The notes under the pieces were generated by a model. The model had not been told where the DNA came from, ran no database searches, and saw nothing but the letters and a program-made list of their open reading frames with translations. This document shows positions 45,303 to 54,767 of a stretch of DNA of 64,000 bases, piece after piece (the stretch's first letter is position 1; every line of letters begins with the position of its first letter). Origin of the DNA: Dyella sp. S184 (lineage in GTDB: Bacteria > Pseudomonadota > Gammaproteobacteria > Xanthomonadales > Rhodanobacteraceae); the NCBI RefSeq assembly GCF_009766065.1, contig NZ_LMUE01000002.1, forward strand, positions 928,514 through 992,513, given 5' to 3'. The translations under genes were made by a program, and so were the position numbers.

Positions 45303-45802
45303 GACGCGGCCCCCTCAGGTGAGGTGACGATCGTCTGCAGGATTTCGAGCTTGCCCGTCGCCGCCTGCTTGATGGCTGCCCGGATACGCACGTAAGTACC
45401 ACAACGGCAGATGTTGCCGGACATGGCCGCGTCGATGTCTGCATCGCTGGGATTCGGTGACCGTTTGAGCAGGGCCGCCGCCGACATGATCTGCCCCGAC
45501 TGGCAGTAACCGCACTGCACGACATCTACATCCAGCCACGCCTGTTGGATCTTCTGCCCACTCGGCGTATCGCCGATGGCTTCGATGGTGGTGATGGCCT
45601 TGCTGCCAATCGACCCTACGGGAAGCACGCATGAACGGACCGGCTGGCCATCCAGGTGCACCGTGCAGGCTCCGCATTGAGCGATACCGCATCCAAACTT
45701 GGTACCGGTCATCCCTATGACGTCCCGCAAAACCCAAAGCAGAGGCATGTCAGCGGGAACATCGACCGAATGCGACTCGCCGTTAACAGACAAGGACAAC
45801 AT
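45299..45802 (-). CDS. (2Fe-2S) subunit of the molybdenum hydroxylase (isoquinoline 1-oxidoreductase alpha-like)
   Basis: 167 residues from the ATG at 45802, preceded by GGAGG. The plant-type cluster is formed by [17 protein letters not shown] and the later VRSC. The second cluster is in [14 protein letters not shown] and [10 protein letters not shown]. Two-cluster small subunits of this size belong to the xanthine-oxidase family. It overlaps the large-subunit gene by 4 bases. Confidence 0.93.
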   Translation of the reverse strand: MLSLSVNGESHSVDVPADMPLLWVLRDVIGMTGTKFGCGIAQCGACTVHLDGQPVRSCVLPVGSIGSKAITTIEAIGDTPSGQKIQQAWLDVDVVQCGYCQSGQIMSAAALLKRSPNPSDADIDAAMSGNICRCGTYVRIRAAIKQAATGKLEILQTIVTSPEGAAS

Positions 45803-46102
45803 AGGTACCTCCACTCAGCGTAGAGAATCCGGGAAAACGATACTTGGCAGCTTGGCAACAAAGACCGCAAACCATCGAGCCACTTTGGCGCCCATCCCAA
45901 AGCCCGTCCCCATAATATGCGCCCTTGAATCGCCATTTCAGCAGCACATCCGTAAAAGTACCGTATACCCAAAGGCACCAGCACGCGATACCCGAATGAG
46001 GGCATCCATGAACAAATGTAGCGCTAGACTGAAACCTTGATTTGAAAGGTCTTGTGTTTCGCCCACTGCTGTTCCCCAATCCATAGCTGGATGACATGAC
46101 TG
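45803..46102. other. Divergent promoter region without gene
   Basis: About 300 bases between the molybdenum hydroxylase operon (-) and xdhC (+). Short frames here have no ribosome site or family character. I see no clear palindrome. Confidence 0.45.
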
Positions 46103-47194
46103 ATGAATTCGGCGCACGAGCTGAACACGCTGATTGAGGCATTGCGCACCCTGCGCGGCGAAACATCACCGAAGGCTGCACTGGCAACACTGACCCGCAC
46201 CCGCGGCTCCACCTTTCGCCGCCCCGGCACGCGCATGCTCGTGCTGGGCGATGGGCATGTGGTCTGCGAACTCTCCGGGGGATGCCCGCAACGTGACATC
46301 GTGGCGCGCGCGCACGAAGTCATCGCCAGTGCCCTTCCCCGCCTGGTTTGTTACAACGCGGATTCAGGCCTCGATGTATTGATGGAGATGGGCTGTGGTG
46401 GCGAGCTTGAGGTATTGATCGAGCCGCTGGTGGCAGCGCATGCCACGGACTTTGTTGATGCGATAGCCCAATGTCTCGATGAACGGCGTTGTGCCCACAT
46501 GGCCACGTTGTTCGCCGTCGATGGGATGGTGGTGATGCCACAGCGGGTATTGTGGGACGAACACGACGTGTTGCACGACGATATCGCTGCCCCCGCGTTG
46601 ACTCGGTCCATCGTCGACGCCACCGCGTTTGAAGCAGGGAGACGTCCCATCACCCTGCGCCTGCCATCTGCGCGAGGCCTGGTCGATGTTCTGGTGGAAC
46701 CCATTGTCCCGCCTCACGCGCTGGTCGTGATCGGCAGCAGTGCCGCCGCGCGTGCGTTGTTGCCGCTGGCCAAGGCCTTGGGCTGGCAGACCACCTTGGT
46801 CGATCACGACCCGGTGCGCCTGCAGGCAACACATCTGCCGGCTGGATTGCATGCGGTTTGTGCAACGCCTGCCAGCTTGCGCGGTGCCCTACCGCTCGAT
46901 GCGCAGAGCTCAGTCGTGGTGATGACGCACAATCTTGAACAGGATATCGCCTATCTGGGAGCACTACGCGACGCAAGCGTGGCTTATATCGGTGCGCTCG
47001 GATCACGTGAACGCGTTGCACGCATGCGCAACAACGCTGGGCTTGCCGGCCTGCACGTTCATGCTCCCGCGGGCCTGGATATCGGTTCGGAAACACCCGA
47101 AGAAATCGCCCTGGCCATCGCCGCTGAAATCATGGCTGTGATTAACACCCGCAGCGGTGGTCCACTGCGTGACAACGAAGGCGCCATCCATTGA
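46103..47194 (+). CDS. XdhC/CoxI-family molybdenum-enzyme maturation protein
   Basis: 363 residues. N-terminal XdhC_CoxI domain (ALATLTRTRGSTFRRPGTRM then ELSGGCPQRDIVARAHE). C-terminal Rossmann-like XdhC_C domain (HALVVIGSSAAARALLPLAK, YIGALGSREKV-like YIGALGSRERVARM). XdhC proteins hold the cytosine-dinucleotide cofactor, promote sulfuration and insert it into xanthine-oxidase-family enzymes, here the IorB-like protein upstream on the other strand. It is followed by a MocA-like transferase with 4 bases of overlap. Confidence 0.92.
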   Translation: MNSAHELNTLIEALRTLRGETSPKAALATLTRTRGSTFRRPGTRMLVLGDGHVVCELSGGCPQRDIVARAHEVIASALPRLVCYNADSGLDVLMEMGCGGELEVLIEPLVAAHATDFVDAIAQCLDERRCAHMATLFAVDGMVVMPQRVLWDEHDVLHDDIAAPALTRSIVDATAFEAGRRPITLRLPSARGLVDVLVEPIVPPHALVVIGSSAAARALLPLAKALGWQTTLVDHDPVRLQATHLPAGLHAVCATPASLRGALPLDAQSSVVVMTHNLEQDIAYLGALRDASVAYIGALGSRERVARMRNNAGLAGLHVHAPAGLDIGSETPEEIALAIAAEIMAVINTRSGGPLRDNEGAIH

Positions 47195-47820
47195 CGATCG
47201 TGCCCCTCCAAAACCCGACCTCGCCGGTCATCGTGCTGCTGGCGGCAGGTGAAGGCCGGCGTTATGGCGGCATCAAGCAATTGGCCGAGATCGACGGTCA
47301 ACCGATGGTGCGCCGCGTCGCGTGTGCCGCGTTGGAGCACGGCGTACCGGTCATCATGGTGACTGGTGCCAATGCCGAACGGGTCGAGGCGGTGCTTGAC
47401 GACTTGCCGCTCCAGATCATTCGCCACGCTGGCTGGCAAGACGGCATGGGTAGCTCGCTCGCTGCTGGCATTCGTGGCGTGGATGCGTCCTTTCCACAAG
47501 CTTCTGCGGCACTCCTGTGCCTGGCCGATCAGCCGCTCTTGGGCAAGGTGCTTGTCCAGCAACTGCTCCAGCGACATGCAGAGGCGCCTGAACGTGTACT
47601 CGTCACCGAGCAGGACGGTATATCTGGTCCACCGGTGTTGTTTCCGCGCGACTGCTTTGCAGCATTGACGGCGTTGTCGGGTCCGCACGGCGCATATGCA
47701 TTGATTGAGCGGGAAGCTGCACGCGTAGAGCGATTTGCTTCGAGCAACGGTATCGACGTCGATACACCGCAAGATCTTCAGCACGTACGTGACTGGCTGG
47801 CAACCGATAGTTCTCGTTAG
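47191..47820 (+). CDS. Molybdenum cofactor cytidylyltransferase-like nucleotidyltransferase (MocA-like)
   Basis: 209 residues. VLLAAGEGRRYGGIKQLAEI is the nucleotide-binding loop of the MobA/MocA superfamily, and CLADQPLLGK the catalytic-metal aspartate. The position directly behind xdhC suggests it makes the CMP form of the cofactor for the hydroxylase, whereas the separate MobA gene (53680) makes the GMP form. The substrate choice is inferred from context. Confidence 0.87.
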   Translation: MTIVPLQNPTSPVIVLLAAGEGRRYGGIKQLAEIDGQPMVRRVACAALEHGVPVIMVTGANAERVEAVLDDLPLQIIRHAGWQDGMGSSLAAGIRGVDASFPQASAALLCLADQPLLGKVLVQQLLQRHAEAPERVLVTEQDGISGPPVLFPRDCFAALTALSGPHGAYALIEREAARVERFASSNGIDVDTPQDLQHVRDWLATDSSR

Positions 47821-47895
47821 TACTTAATCGGCAATCACATCATCTAAATCGTCAGCGTAATATCTTCGACCAAGTCGGTCAGCGTGGTTACGGTC

Positions 47896-50193
47896 ATGAG
47901 CGAGAAAAAGGTTCCAGGAGTCAGCGACTATCACGATCCCGCAGGCGGATGGGGCGCGCTAGGAGCAGTAGCACGTGCTGTGCGGCAGCAGATGGCGCCA
48001 ATACGCGAAATGGAAGCGCTGCGCCGCATGAACCAGCCCAACGGCTTCGACTGCCCCGGTTGCGCATGGCCCGATCCGAAACATACCTCCTCGTTCGAAT
48101 TCTGCGAAAACGGCGCCAAGGCGGTAACCTGGGAGGCCACCTCCAAGCGCACCACGCCCGAGTTCTTTGCCCAGCACACGGTCAGCGAGCTTTGGACCTG
48201 GCACGACCACGCACTCGAAAACGAAGGCCGACTGACTCATCCGATGGCCTACGACAAAGCTACTGACAGCTATGTCGTGGTGAGCTGGGACGAAGCCATG
48301 CAACGCATCGGTGCGGGTCTGCGTGCCCTGCCCGATCCGAATATGGCGGAGTTCTACACCTCGGGCCGTGCCTCGAACGAAGCCGCGTTCTTGTACCAGC
48401 TGTTCGCACGGGAGTACGGCACCAACAACTTTCCCGACTGCTCGAACATGTGCCATGAAGCGACCAGCGTCGGCCTGCCCGAATCCATCGGCGTCGGCAA
48501 GGGCACGGTGACGCTGGAGGATTTCGACCACTGCGATGCGCTGTTCTCGTTCGGCCACAATCCAGGCACCAACCATCCGCGCATGCTCTCCACGTTGCGC
48601 GAGATATCGCTGCGCGGCAAGCCGATCATCGTGTTCAACCCTCTGCCCGAACGCGGCCTGGAACGCTTCATGGCGCCGCAAAGTCCGGCAGAGATGCTCT
48701 CTGGAAAATCCACGCCGATTGCCTCGACGTATTACAGGGTAAAGGTCGGCGGCGACGTTGCCGCGCTCAAGGGCATGATGAAATATCTGCTCGATACCGA
48801 TACAGCCGAACGCGCCGCCGGCCGCCCCGGTACGATCGACCACGATTTCATTGCCGCCAACGCCACCGGCTTCGAGGCACTCGTCGCGGATCTGCAAGCC
48901 ACCACGTGGGAGGCGATCGAACGAAAATCCGGCCTCTCCCGTGCCGACCTCGAGGCTGCCGCCGCGGTGTATGCGAACGCCGAGCGCGTGATCGTCTGCT
49001 ACGGCATGGGCATCACCCAGCACAACCACGGTACCGAGAACGTGCAGCAGATTGCCAACCTGTTGCTGATGCGCGGCAATATCGGGCGCGAAGGCGCGGG
49101 TATCTGTCCGGTGCGCGGACATTCCAACGTCCAGGGCGACCGCACGGTCGGCATCACGGAAAAACCGAACAAGGCGCTGAACGAAGGTATCCGAAAACGC
49201 TTCGGCTTCGACCCTCCGACTGCACACGGCCACGATGCAGTGGAGGCAGTGAAGGCGATCCGCGATGGGCGCTCACATGCGCTGATCTGTCTCGGCGGAA
49301 ATCTGGCGGTAGCCATGTCCGATCCCGAAGTCACGTTCGCCGCCATGGCCAAGCTCGACCTGGTGGTGCATATCGCGACCAAACTCAACCGTTCGCATCT
49401 GATCATGGCACGCGAATCGATCCTGCTGCCCTGCCTTGGCCGCACCGAACTGGACATGCAGGCAGGCGGCCCGCAGTCGGTCACGGTGGAAGACTCCATG
49501 TCGATGGTGCACGCCTCTGCCGGTCGGCTGAAACCAGCCAGTCCACTGCTGAAATCCGAGCCTGCCATCGTCGCTGCGATGGCCAAGGCGACGCTGCCCG
49601 ACTCCAAGGTGGACTGGAACGCCATGGTTGCGGATTACGACCACATTCGCGATGCGATCGAGGCTGTGTTCCCGATCTTCGAGCGTTTCAACGATCGGGT
49701 GCGCGAACCGGGCGGCTTCCGCCTGTACATCGCCGCATCCGAGGGTGTGTGGGACACACCCGATCAACGCGCGCACTTCCTGCTTGCCAAGGGTCTGGAC
49801 GAGGATGTGCAAGGTCCCGAGGACACGCTCACCCTTGCCACCTTGCGCTCGCACGACCAGTACAACACCACCATTTACGGCATGGACGACCGTTACCGCG
49901 GCATCACCGGGCGGCGCGACGTCATCTTCATCCACCCGGACGATCTTGCCGCCCGCGGGCTGCAGCATGGCGACTGCATCGATGTCGAAGCCGTAGGCAA
50001 ACCAGGCTCCGCACCACGCGTCGTTCGCGGTTATACCGCCGTGGCCTATCCCATCGCCGAGGGTTCGGTCGCGATGTATTACCCGGAGGGCAATGCGCTG
50101 GTTGCGCTCGATAACTACGATGCCCGCTCGGGGACGCCATCCTACAAATCGGTGCCCGTGCGGATTCTGGCGGCGCAGCCGGTCACGCCTTGA
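47896..50193 (+). CDS. YdeP/FdhF-type molybdopterin oxidoreductase alpha subunit
   Basis: 765 residues from the ATG at 47896 (a GTG at 47884 is possible). It matches what I recall of E. coli YdeP over most of its length: GFDCPGCAWPDPKH, FYTSGRASNEAAFLYQLFA, FPDCSNMCHEATSVGLPESI, GHNPGTNHPRML, CYGMGITQHNHGTENVQQ and RSHDQYNTTIYGMDDRYRG. The expected molybdenum-ligand region is NMCHE. YdeP has been linked with acid resistance in E. coli; its reaction is unknown. The two cysteines of CPGC could bind a cluster. It is next to cofactor genes and followed by a small gene on the other strand. Confidence 0.92.
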   Translation: MSEKKVPGVSDYHDPAGGWGALGAVARAVRQQMAPIREMEALRRMNQPNGFDCPGCAWPDPKHTSSFEFCENGAKAVTWEATSKRTTPEFFAQHTVSELWTWHDHALENEGRLTHPMAYDKATDSYVVVSWDEAMQRIGAGLRALPDPNMAEFYTSGRASNEAAFLYQLFAREYGTNNFPDCSNMCHEATSVGLPESIGVGKGTVTLEDFDHCDALFSFGHNPGTNHPRMLSTLREISLRGKPIIVFNPLPERGLERFMAPQSPAEMLSGKSTPIASTYYRVKVGGDVAALKGMMKYLLDTDTAERAAGRPGTIDHDFIAANATGFEALVADLQATTWEAIERKSGLSRADLEAAAAVYANAERVIVCYGMGITQHNHGTENVQQIANLLLMRGNIGREGAGICPVRGHSNVQGDRTVGITEKPNKALNEGIRKRFGFDPPTAHGHDAVEAVKAIRDGRSHALICLGGNLAVAMSDPEVTFAAMAKLDLVVHIATKLNRSHLIMARESILLPCLGRTELDMQAGGPQSVTVEDSMSMVHASAGRLKPASPLLKSEPAIVAAMAKATLPDSKVDWNAMVADYDHIRDAIEAVFPIFERFNDRVREPGGFRLYIAASEGVWDTPDQRAHFLLAKGLDEDVQGPEDTLTLATLRSHDQYNTTIYGMDDRYRGITGRRDVIFIHPDDLAARGLQHGDCIDVEAVGKPGSAPRVVRGYTAVAYPIAEGSVAMYYPEGNALVALDNYDARSGTPSYKSVPVRILAAQPVTP

Positions 50194-50233
50194 TGAGTCT
50201 GGCCATGATGCGCCTGGTAGGTAAAACTACCCG

Positions 50234-50584
50234 TCAGGACTTCGCCCCGTACCGCCGACGCACGCTGTCGCGAACATCCACATCGAACAGCAACTCCAAC
50301 GCGTCGACGCCCTGCTCGCATGGCAACAGGTAACGCAGTCCTTCGCGCGTTGGCAGACGCGCCGCATGCTCGCGAACCGCGGCTTCGGGTAGTCCGATCT
50401 GCCAGGCATCGGTATAACCGGTGAGCACAGGTTCGCCCTCGTGCTGCAATCGCAGCGTGAAGTGCATCATGAAAGCCTTGGCGAATTGCGTATGCCCTGC
50501 AACGACGTTGCCGGCCAGCAGCTGCGCCAGCTCGTCTTCGTCAATGCGGATCCGCAAATGCTGGGCTTCGATCTGCAGTTTCAT
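50234..50584 (-). CDS. Small hypothetical protein in the molybdenum cofactor cluster
   Basis: 116 residues from the ATG at 50584 (MKLQIEAQHLRIRIDEDELA), with GGAG nine bases upstream. It is a soluble alpha/beta protein that ends in a basic tail (DVRDSVRRRYGAKS). Similar small proteins lie next to molybdenum or formate-dehydrogenase genes in related bacteria as far as I recall, but I cannot name a family. It follows moeA on the same strand by 23 bases and is likely the last gene of the operon. Confidence 0.72.
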   Translation of the reverse strand: MKLQIEAQHLRIRIDEDELAQLLAGNVVAGHTQFAKAFMMHFTLRLQHEGEPVLTGYTDAWQIGLPEAAVREHAARLPTREGLRYLLPCEQGVDALELLFDVDVRDSVRRRYGAKS

Positions 50585-50607
50585 GTGCAAACGCTCCGTA
50601 GTCTGGC

Positions 50608-51867
50608 TCAGGGTGGTGCGCGATCGATACGTGGCGATTCGCCATGCATCAGGCTTGCGATCTCCACGATCGAGCCTTCATTGCAGACCCCGGCATTTTC
50701 AGGCAACACCACCCAGGCGCCGCTTTCCGCATAGGGATAGATGCGAAATGGTTGCTGCTGCGGCAGTACACGGGTGTGAAGCCGGCCATCGTCAGCCAGA
50801 TGCAAGGTGGCGCGCAGGAAATGGCGCAGGCCAGGCTTGGGGTGTTGTGAGGTGTCCAGTACGGCATGTAGTACTGGCTCCGTGCCCTGCCCCGCCATCG
50901 TGCGCAGCACAGGCGCAACAAAGAAGCGCATGGCTGCCGCGACTGCCATCGGCGTGCCGGGCAATGCCAGCAACAGGGGGCCATGCACCAGCCGTGCGCA
51001 TAACAGCGGCTTGCCGGGGCGAATCGCCACGCCGTGGAACAACAGTTCAGCTCCCAGGCCACGAAGTGCTTCGGGTACGAAGTCATACCGCCCCATCGAT
51101 ACGGCGCCGGTGCTGAGTACCAGATCCACGCCGGTATCGACTGCCCGCGCGAGGGCGTCGGCATAGGTCACTGCGGTATCGTCCACGGTCACGCACGAGT
51201 GCACGTGCGCCCCGGCCTCGCCCAGCGCCGCAGCAAGGTATGGACCATTGGAATTGTGAATGCACTCGGCGAGCAGCGGCTGCGAACGGTCAGCTTGCAG
51301 TTCCTTGCCGGTGCAGATGATCGCAACGCGCGGGCGACGCACAACATCGATCGATCCGATGCCCAGCGCCGCCAGCAGCATCACATGCGCGGCGTCGATG
51401 CGTATGCCAGGGCGGAGGGCTTCGCTTCCCATCGCCACATCGGAGCCGGCATGGCGAACGTTTTGTCCGGCGTCGAGTGACTGCAACAGACGGATGCGTG
51501 CCGGCGTGCCATCGGCGTGCGTGGCCAGAAGCTGCGTGTCTTCCACGGCGACTACGCTGTTAAGGCCCTCGGGCAGTCGCGCGCCGGTCATGATCTCGCA
51601 GGCATCACCGGTGGCTGCACAGGCACGATCACCGGCAGCCTGCGAACCATGCACCGCATGTTCGGAACCGGGTGCCAGCGGTTCACGCACCTGCAAGGCA
51701 TACCCATCCATGGCCGCATGGTCGAACGTTGGCAATGCCAACGGACTGTGGATTACGGCGGCGGTAACCCGTCCCAACGCCTGCTCCAGTGGACAGCTTT
51801 CGGGCGGCAATCGCAAAGCTTGTGCGAGCACGCGTTGCAGGGCATCTGTGTACTCGATCATGGGCAT
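50608..51867 (-). CDS. moeA: Molybdopterin molybdenumtransferase, first paralogue
   Basis: 419 residues from the ATG at 51867 (MPMIEYTDALQRVL); the frame continues to 52230 only as antisense to the next gene. MoeA blocks: LPTFDHAAMDGYALQV, ACEIMTGARLPEGLNSVVAVE, ICTGKELQ, STGAVSMGRYDFVPEAL and LLALPGTPMAVAAAM. It inserts molybdate into adenylylated molybdopterin. A second MoeA lies 4 kb away (55825), and the two differ considerably in sequence. It starts 8 bases past the MoaE-MoeB fusion. Confidence 0.93.
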   Translation of the reverse strand: MPMIEYTDALQRVLAQALRLPPESCPLEQALGRVTAAVIHSPLALPTFDHAAMDGYALQVREPLAPGSEHAVHGSQAAGDRACAATGDACEIMTGARLPEGLNSVVAVEDTQLLATHADGTPARIRLLQSLDAGQNVRHAGSDVAMGSEALRPGIRIDAAHVMLLAALGIGSIDVVRRPRVAIICTGKELQADRSQPLLAECIHNSNGPYLAAALGEAGAHVHSCVTVDDTAVTYADALARAVDTGVDLVLSTGAVSMGRYDFVPEALRGLGAELLFHGVAIRPGKPLLCARLVHGPLLLALPGTPMAVAAAMRFFVAPVLRTMAGQGTEPVLHAVLDTSQHPKPGLRHFLRATLHLADDGRLHTRVLPQQQPFRIYPYAESGAWVVLPENAGVCNEGSIVEIASLMHGESPRIDRAPP

Positions 51868-51875
51868 GTCGTGGA

Positions 51876-53444
51876 TCAACCGACAAAGCGATCGTGCGGC
51901 GTTGCCAGGGCAGCCATACCACCAGCCAGCGAATGGATGTTGAGCATGCCCTGCCCGCGCAACATGCGTGCGGCTACACCACTGCGACGGCCGGACGCAC
52001 AAATCAGCAACATCGGTCCCTTGACCAGCTCGGTGGCACGTTCGCCAATCAACGCAGAAGGTATCCATTGCGATGGTGCATGCAGGGGTTGTGCAGCGAT
52101 CTCCTTGGCTTCGCGCAGGTCGACCAGCGTGTAACCGGCCGCGATGGCAGCATCGAGATCGCCAAACACGATATCGACATCGTGCGTGGCCTGCGCCGTA
52201 GCCAGACCACGGCGCGCCGCCTCGATGCAACCGTCATGCAAGATGCACCCCTGGGCAGCATCAATGGGCAAGCGCTGGCTGGTGCCATCGAGCAGATTGA
52301 TAAGCAGTAAGGCATGGTCGGCCTGGCGTGGCAGGTCGAGCAATAATTTCAGTGCCTCGATGGCCTGCATGCTGCCAAGTACCCCCGGCACCGGGCCGAG
52401 CACGCCGGACTCGATGCAACTGCCGGCTACGCCGGCGGCCGGTTCCTGTGGCCAGAGGCAACGCAGGCACGGATCCCCCGGCTTGGCCGTGACCACCTGC
52501 AACTGGCCTTCATACTGATAGACGCTGGCGAGGATAAGCGGGGTGCCGGTAAGGATCGTTGCATCATTGCTGAGATAGCGGCTGCCCAGATCATCGGTGC
52601 ATTCCACCACCAGGTCGTATTGCTCGAACACGTCGACGATGTTCCCGGCGTGCAAGGGGTCCGCATAGGTCCGTACGGTCACGGTGGGATTGAGCGCAGC
52701 GATACGCCGTGCGGCCAGATCCACCTTGGGTTCACCAATGTCACGCGCGTCGTAAAGCGTCTGTCGGTGCAGGTTGCTCGCATCGAGGCGATCGCCGTCG
52801 ACGATGCCCAGCGTTCCAACACCTGCCCCGGCGAGATAAGTCAGCACCGGGCAGCCGAGACCGCCGGCGCCGATTACCAGCACGCATGCTGCGGCCAGCT
52901 TCGCCTGCCCCACTTCACCGACTTCGCGCAGGCGTGTCTGGCGCGAATAGTCCGGCACGAATGCTGCGGCTGGTTCGTGCGCGTGATCATGCCCATGCTT
53001 ATGTTCGTGCTCATGCTCGCGATACGTGTGCGCGCAGGCGACCCAGGCGGTATCGCCATCGATGTAGTGCTCCTTCTTCCAGATCGGGAGGCGGTGCTTG
53101 ATTTCGTCGATGATGTAGCGACAGGCGCGGAAGGCTTCGTCGCGATGCGCGGACGACACACCTATCCACACTGCAAGGTCGCCAATCGCCAGATTCCCGG
53201 TACGATGCATGCAATGCGCGGCGTTCACGCCGTAACGTGCAATGGCTTCCTCGACGACGCGTTCGCCTTCAGCCAGTGCCAGCTCGGCATATGCCTCGTA
53301 CTCAAGGCCATTGACCGCGCGCCCTTCGTTGCTGTTGCGCACCCAACCCTCGAACGCACAGAAGCCGCCGCTGCCCGGATGTTGCAGTGATGCGTGCAAC
53401 CGGGCGAGATCGATGGCATCGCTGGCGAGACTGAAGTGCTTCAT
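51876..53444 (-). CDS. MoaE-MoeB-rhodanese triple fusion
   Basis: 522 residues. Residues 1-145 are MoaE, the large molybdopterin synthase subunit (AFEGWVRNSNEGRAVNGLEY, HRTGNLAIGDLAVWIGVSSA, PIWKKEHYIDG). A histidine-rich linker (REHEHEHKHGHDHAHEP) follows. Residues 165-395 are MoeB/ThiF (VLVIGAGGLGCPVLTYLAGAG, zinc cysteines in CLRCLWP and CILHDGC). Residues 410-522 are a rhodanese domain with active cysteine in LLICASGRRSGVAARM. The protein would adenylate MoaD, supply sulfur to it and accept the thiocarboxylate. It overlaps MoaD by 4 bases. Confidence 0.92.
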   Translation of the reverse strand: MKHFSLASDAIDLARLHASLQHPGSGGFCAFEGWVRNSNEGRAVNGLEYEAYAELALAEGERVVEEAIARYGVNAAHCMHRTGNLAIGDLAVWIGVSSAHRDEAFRACRYIIDEIKHRLPIWKKEHYIDGDTAWVACAHTYREHEHEHKHGHDHAHEPAAAFVPDYSRQTRLREVGEVGQAKLAAACVLVIGAGGLGCPVLTYLAGAGVGTLGIVDGDRLDASNLHRQTLYDARDIGEPKVDLAARRIAALNPTVTVRTYADPLHAGNIVDVFEQYDLVVECTDDLGSRYLSNDATILTGTPLILASVYQYEGQLQVVTAKPGDPCLRCLWPQEPAAGVAGSCIESGVLGPVPGVLGSMQAIEALKLLLDLPRQADHALLLINLLDGTSQRLPIDAAQGCILHDGCIEAARRGLATAQATHDVDIVFGDLDAAIAAGYTLVDLREAKEIAAQPLHAPSQWIPSALIGERATELVKGPMLLICASGRRSGVAARMLRGQGMLNIHSLAGGMAALATPHDRFVG

Positions 53445-53683
53445 CCACCGGCCACCGGTGGAATGAATACGATGGTGTCGCCATCACGCAGCGTCCGGTT
53501 CCAGTCACTGAACTGGGCATTCACTGCCACCTTGAGCGCATCGGACGACAAGCTGAAACCGTGGCGGACACGCAGTTCTTCATACAAATCACGCAGCGAG
53601 GCTGCCGACGTGCTGACTTGCTCACCGCTGATGCGCGCCTGTTCGCGCAGCTGTGCGTAGTACTGCAAGGTGACGGTCGTCAT
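53441..53683 (-). CDS. moaD: Molybdopterin synthase sulfur-carrier subunit
   Basis: 80 residues, a ubiquitin-like fold. It starts MTTVTLQYYAQLREQARISG and ends VFIPPVAGG, the double-glycine tail that becomes the thiocarboxylate. The neighbours on both sides overlap it by 4 bases, and MoaE is fused in the next protein. Confidence 0.93.
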   Translation of the reverse strand: MTTVTLQYYAQLREQARISGEQVSTSAASLRDLYEELRVRHGFSLSSDALKVAVNAQFSDWNRTLRDGDTIVFIPPVAGG

Positions 53684-54282
53684 GAAGGCATCTCGATCTG
53701 GCGTTGCATCTGTTCGAATTCTTCCGGGGTATTGATGTTGTCCAGGGCGTTACCCGGTGCCGGGAGAAGTTTCGTGCGCGACAGGATCAAAGTCTTGCGT
53801 GGGCAGTAGCTGCCACCATCGACGCGTTGTTTCAGCAGTCCATGGCTGGAGGGCTCCCACAGTGCGCAAAGCGGCTCGGGCAAGCCATCGAAGCGACTGG
53901 TGAAGGCAGTGGCGTCGCCGGTTGCATCACGCGCGTCGATCAGGGCCTGCAGCGTGGCCTCATCCAGCAAGGGTAAATCGCAGGCAATGACGAGCCACGC
54001 GACGTCCGGGTACGTCTCCTGCGCGGAGAGGATGCCAGCGGCAGGACCGATGGCGTCGTAACGATCGACGATCTGCGGCAAACCCGCGCGCAGCGGATCG
54101 CCGCGTTGCTCGTCGCGCACGGAGACAAAGGCGCGTTGAAGCACCGCTTCGAGCAGACGCCACGTACGAAGCAGTTGCGGCTCGCCAGCATAGGCGAGCT
54201 GCGCCTTGTCGCGCTGCATGCGCCGGCTAGCGCCCCCAGAGAGCAGCAGGCCGTAGATCGGTGGCGTAGCCCTTCTGTTCAT
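53680..54282 (-). CDS. mobA: Molybdenum cofactor guanylyltransferase
   Basis: 200 residues. LLLSGGASRRMQRDKAQLAY is the GTP-binding signature, with VIACDLPLLDEATLQAL for the metal site and EPLCALWEPS downstream. It adds GMP to molybdopterin to form MGD, needed by the formate dehydrogenase and by the YdeP-like enzyme. It overlaps moaC and moaD by 4 bases each. Confidence 0.92.
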   Translation of the reverse strand: MNRRATPPIYGLLLSGGASRRMQRDKAQLAYAGEPQLLRTWRLLEAVLQRAFVSVRDEQRGDPLRAGLPQIVDRYDAIGPAAGILSAQETYPDVAWLVIACDLPLLDEATLQALIDARDATGDATAFTSRFDGLPEPLCALWEPSSHGLLKQRVDGGSYCPRKTLILSRTKLLPAPGNALDNINTPEEFEQMQRQIEMPS

Positions 54283-54767
54283 GCGACGGCCCCACCGCCA
54301 ACATGATCGATATCGTGCTTGCCACCGGTCTTCTTCAACAGGCGAATCTCACCGATGACGATATCGTGCGACATCGCCTTGCACATATCGTAAATAGTGA
54401 GCGCGGCAATGCTGGCGCCGGTGAGCGCCTCCATCTCCACGCCGGTGCTGCCGCGGCACGATACCGTGCAAACGATCAGCGCATCGCAGCCGTCCATGTC
54501 GATCGCGATATCGCACTTGTCCAGGCTCAGTGGATGGCACAGCGGAATCAGCTGCGAGGTCACCTTCGCGCCCATCACGCCGGCGATTTGCGCCACGCTG
54601 AAAACCGCACCCTTCGGGGTGACGTAGCCGGCCGCATGCAGCGCGTCGGCCACGTCCGCCGGGAACGTCACGCGCGCACGCGCCTGCGCCGTGCGATGGG
54701 TGACGGGCTTGGCGCCGACATCCACCATGCGTGGCTGCTGCGAATCGTCGACGTGCGAAAGCTTCAT
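54279..54767 (-). CDS. moaC: Cyclic pyranopterin monophosphate synthase
   Basis: 162 residues. MVDVGAKPVTHRTAQARARV, LIPLCHPLSLDKCDIAID and STGVEMEALTGASIAALTIYDM are the standard MoaC blocks, with the lysine and histidine residues in SHDIVIGEIRLLKKTGGK near the end. It converts the MoaA product to cyclic pyranopterin monophosphate. It starts directly after moaA ends. Confidence 0.95.
   Translation of the reverse strand: MKLSHVDDSQQPRMVDVGAKPVTHRTAQARARVTFPADVADALHAAGYVTPKGAVFSVAQIAGVMGAKVTSQLIPLCHPLSLDKCDIAIDMDGCDALIVCTVSCRGSTGVEMEALTGASIAALTIYDMCKAMSHDIVIGEIRLLKKTGGKHDIDHVGGGAVA

Noticed and set aside
48906-50114. 402-residue plus-strand frame inside the YdeP-like gene
   Set aside because: Out-of-frame shadow with random composition.
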